This document shows positions 11,514 through 12,830 of a stretch of DNA of 12,830 bases, piece after piece (the first letter of the stretch is position 1; each line of letters opens with the position of its first letter). The position numbers were made by a program, and so were the translations under genes. The notes below the pieces were generated by a model, which was not told the DNA's origin, did no database searches, and worked only from the letters and a program-made list of their open reading frames with translations. The stretch comes from 1XD8-76 sp051880335 (lineage in GTDB: Bacteria; Bacillota; Clostridia; Lachnospirales; Lachnospiraceae), in the NCBI GenBank assembly GCA_051880335.1, contig JBJENT010000145.1, positions 1 to 12,830 of the forward strand, written 5' to 3'.

Positions 11514-12830
11514 ATGGTAAAATTCATGAAATGGAATCTTCGAACGAAAATATTGGTTACATGCTTATGCAGTGCACTTGGTGCACTGCTTTTGCAAACT
11601 CTTTTATTTCAAAATGCCTCGTCCAGTCTGATTTATCGGCAGGCGGAAATGGAAAGCTATAATTCTCTTCAAAATATGCAGAATGAACTGGAAACATTTT
11701 TCAGGGGAATTGAGACCGGCATCATTGAAATATACAACGATCAGGAATATTTAAAAGACTTAAGCGGAGATTATAATCTTGCAGCACTGCAGGATAAGTA
11801 TTACAGGCGCGCAAAACTTTTGGCGACGGACAAATTTGCCACATCGGATAATGTTTTGGCGCTTTATTTGTATACAGAAAAACATGAGATAGTCAGCACC
11901 TATCGTAAAAATATGACGCCCCACAGGAAATATCCAAAAGATATTTACGAGGATCCGGAAGCATACAATGCAGATGTGGTAAAACGTTATGTGGAGTCCG
12001 ACGATAATCGTATGATGATTTCCAGTTATCAAAGTCCTTATTCCAATAAAACGATTATCCGGTTTGTGGAAAAAATACATAATATGAATAAACTGGATGA
12101 GCGTATAGGATATGTGATCTGTGACGTGGACATTAAAGTGATTGAGAAAATCATGAGTAAATATACGGTCAGTGACAATACTTATATCTGGCTTCAGCCC
12201 ACAGGGGATCAGATGATTTGTGCACTGGACAATCCGGATAAAACCAATCAGGAGTATTTTGAACAGTTATGTGAATACATACAGCAGGGGCGTACAGAAG
12301 AAATTGACAGTATTGAAAAGGCAGGCAACGAACTTTTTTCTGTGGGACAGAAGAAATATAATCTGACTGCTTATGAAATCATGCCTCAGAGCCTGTTGAA
12401 ACAAAATCAGATGCTGCTGACCCGAAATCTGATAGTGATTGCCATTTCTTTGACGGTTATTCTGACACTGCTTACTTTATATCTGACCAGAATATTAACA
12501 AAACCTCTGGAAAATCTGACCGATACGGTAACCAAAATCAGTGAAGGAAATACGGAACTGCGGGTGGATTATACCAAAACAGATGAAATCGGTAATCTGG
12601 GTGAGCAGTTTAACCATATGCTGGATGAGATTCAGCTTCTGGTAGGAAAAGAATACGAGCAGAGGCTTCTTTTAGAGCAGGCAGAGTACAAAGCGCTGCA
12701 GGCTCAGATCAATCCACATTTTTTATATAATACACTGGATACCATGAGCAGCATTGCAAGTATTCAGGATTGTGAGATTGTAAGTCAGCTGTGCCAGTCT
12801 TTGTCCAGCATTTTCCGATATAGCCTGGAT
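11514..12830 (+). CDS. YesM-type sensor histidine kinase (partial, runs off the window)
   Basis: An open frame of 439 codons from ATG 11514 to the last base, without stop, so the C-terminal ATPase is missing. Layout: membrane helix (about 12-33), extracellular sensor of about 270 residues (probably a Cache-like fold), second helix (about 305-326), HAMP linker (327-380), and the start of the His_kinase (PF06580) domain with QAQINPHFLYNTLDT around H402, the expected phosphorylated histidine. Such kinases usually pair with an AraC-type YesN regulator and control sugar uptake; the regulator should lie just beyond the window. No strong ribosome site precedes ATG 11514 or the in-frame ATG 11526, which starts with the family-like MKWNLRTKI; the second may be the real start. 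It may be cotranscribed with the Cof gene. Confidence 0.88.
   Translation, partial: MVKFMKWNLRTKILVTCLCSALGALLLQTLLFQNASSSLIYRQAEMESYNSLQNMQNELETFFRGIETGIIEIYNDQEYLKDLSGDYNLAALQDKYYRRAKLLATDKFATSDNVLALYLYTEKHEIVSTYRKNMTPHRKYPKDIYEDPEAYNADVVKRYVESDDNRMMISSYQSPYSNKTIIRFVEKIHNMNKLDERIGYVICDVDIKVIEKIMSKYTVSDNTYIWLQPTGDQMICALDNPDKTNQEYFEQLCEYIQQGRTEEIDSIEKAGNELFSVGQKKYNLTAYEIMPQSLLKQNQMLLTRNLIVIAISLTVILTLLTLYLTRILTKPLENLTDTVTKISEGNTELRVDYTKTDEIGNLGEQFNHMLDEIQLLVGKEYEQRLLLEQAEYKALQAQINPHFLYNTLDTMSSIASIQDCEIVSQLCQSLSSIFRYSLD

Overview
The window looks like chromosome from an anaerobic gut Firmicute, most likely of the family Lachnospiraceae. This rests on several things. Base composition is moderate to low GC and Shine-Dalgarno sites are strong AAGGAGG/GGAGG types. 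Genes typical of that group are present: a CLECIGIG-type CXXC microprotein beside a membrane polyferredoxin, a YesM-type two-component kinase, MetNI, and a ParA ATPase followed by a Lys/Ala-rich protein. Species cannot be fixed by reading alone.

Layout. (1) 31-1305: a MNT nucleotidyltransferase / HEPN pair (probable toxin-antitoxin) with overlapping reading frames, then a signal-peptidase-II-like membrane protein, closed by a hairpin terminator. (2) 1306-1743: a gene-free stretch with five copies of GCAGTAAA in both orientations, forming two inverted-repeat modules. (3) 1744-2679, minus strand: a carbamate kinase of a divergent active-site type. (4) 2680-3435: a gene-free leader and then a decayed, chimeric ABC-efflux remnant (FtsX-like extracellular piece joined to a membrane-fusion-protein piece, with an internal stop). 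(5) 3437-5352: promoter plus metN-metI, the ABC methionine importer without its binding protein, ending in a 23-bp tandem array that copies the end of metI. (6) 5360-6052: a six-helix membrane protein of unknown function and a bidirectional terminator. (7) 6031-6672, minus strand: a HAD phosphatase. (8) 6844-9132: a three-gene membrane redox module consisting of a membrane-anchored TlpA/thioredoxin protein, a 50-residue CXXC microprotein and a polyferredoxin, then a strong terminator. (9) 9133-10679: leader with a second hairpin, a good sigma-A promoter, an 18-residue amphipathic peptide ORF, a ParA-type ATPase and an overlapping Lys/Ala-rich protein. (10) 10697-11491: a Cof-type HAD phosphatase. 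(11) 11514 to the window edge: the first 439 codons of a sensor histidine kinase, cut by the window.

The most promising poorly described biology is the redox module (8) and the peptide / ParA / Lys-Ala-rich cluster (9). In the module, a cytoplasm-facing iron-sulfur membrane protein, a tiny CXXC protein and an exported thioredoxin are adjacent and co-oriented, which suggests a reducing-power relay across the membrane. A second theme is that three gene ends in this 3-kb stretch (metI, the thioredoxin gene, the CXXC microprotein gene) carry short tandem duplications at or across their stop codons.
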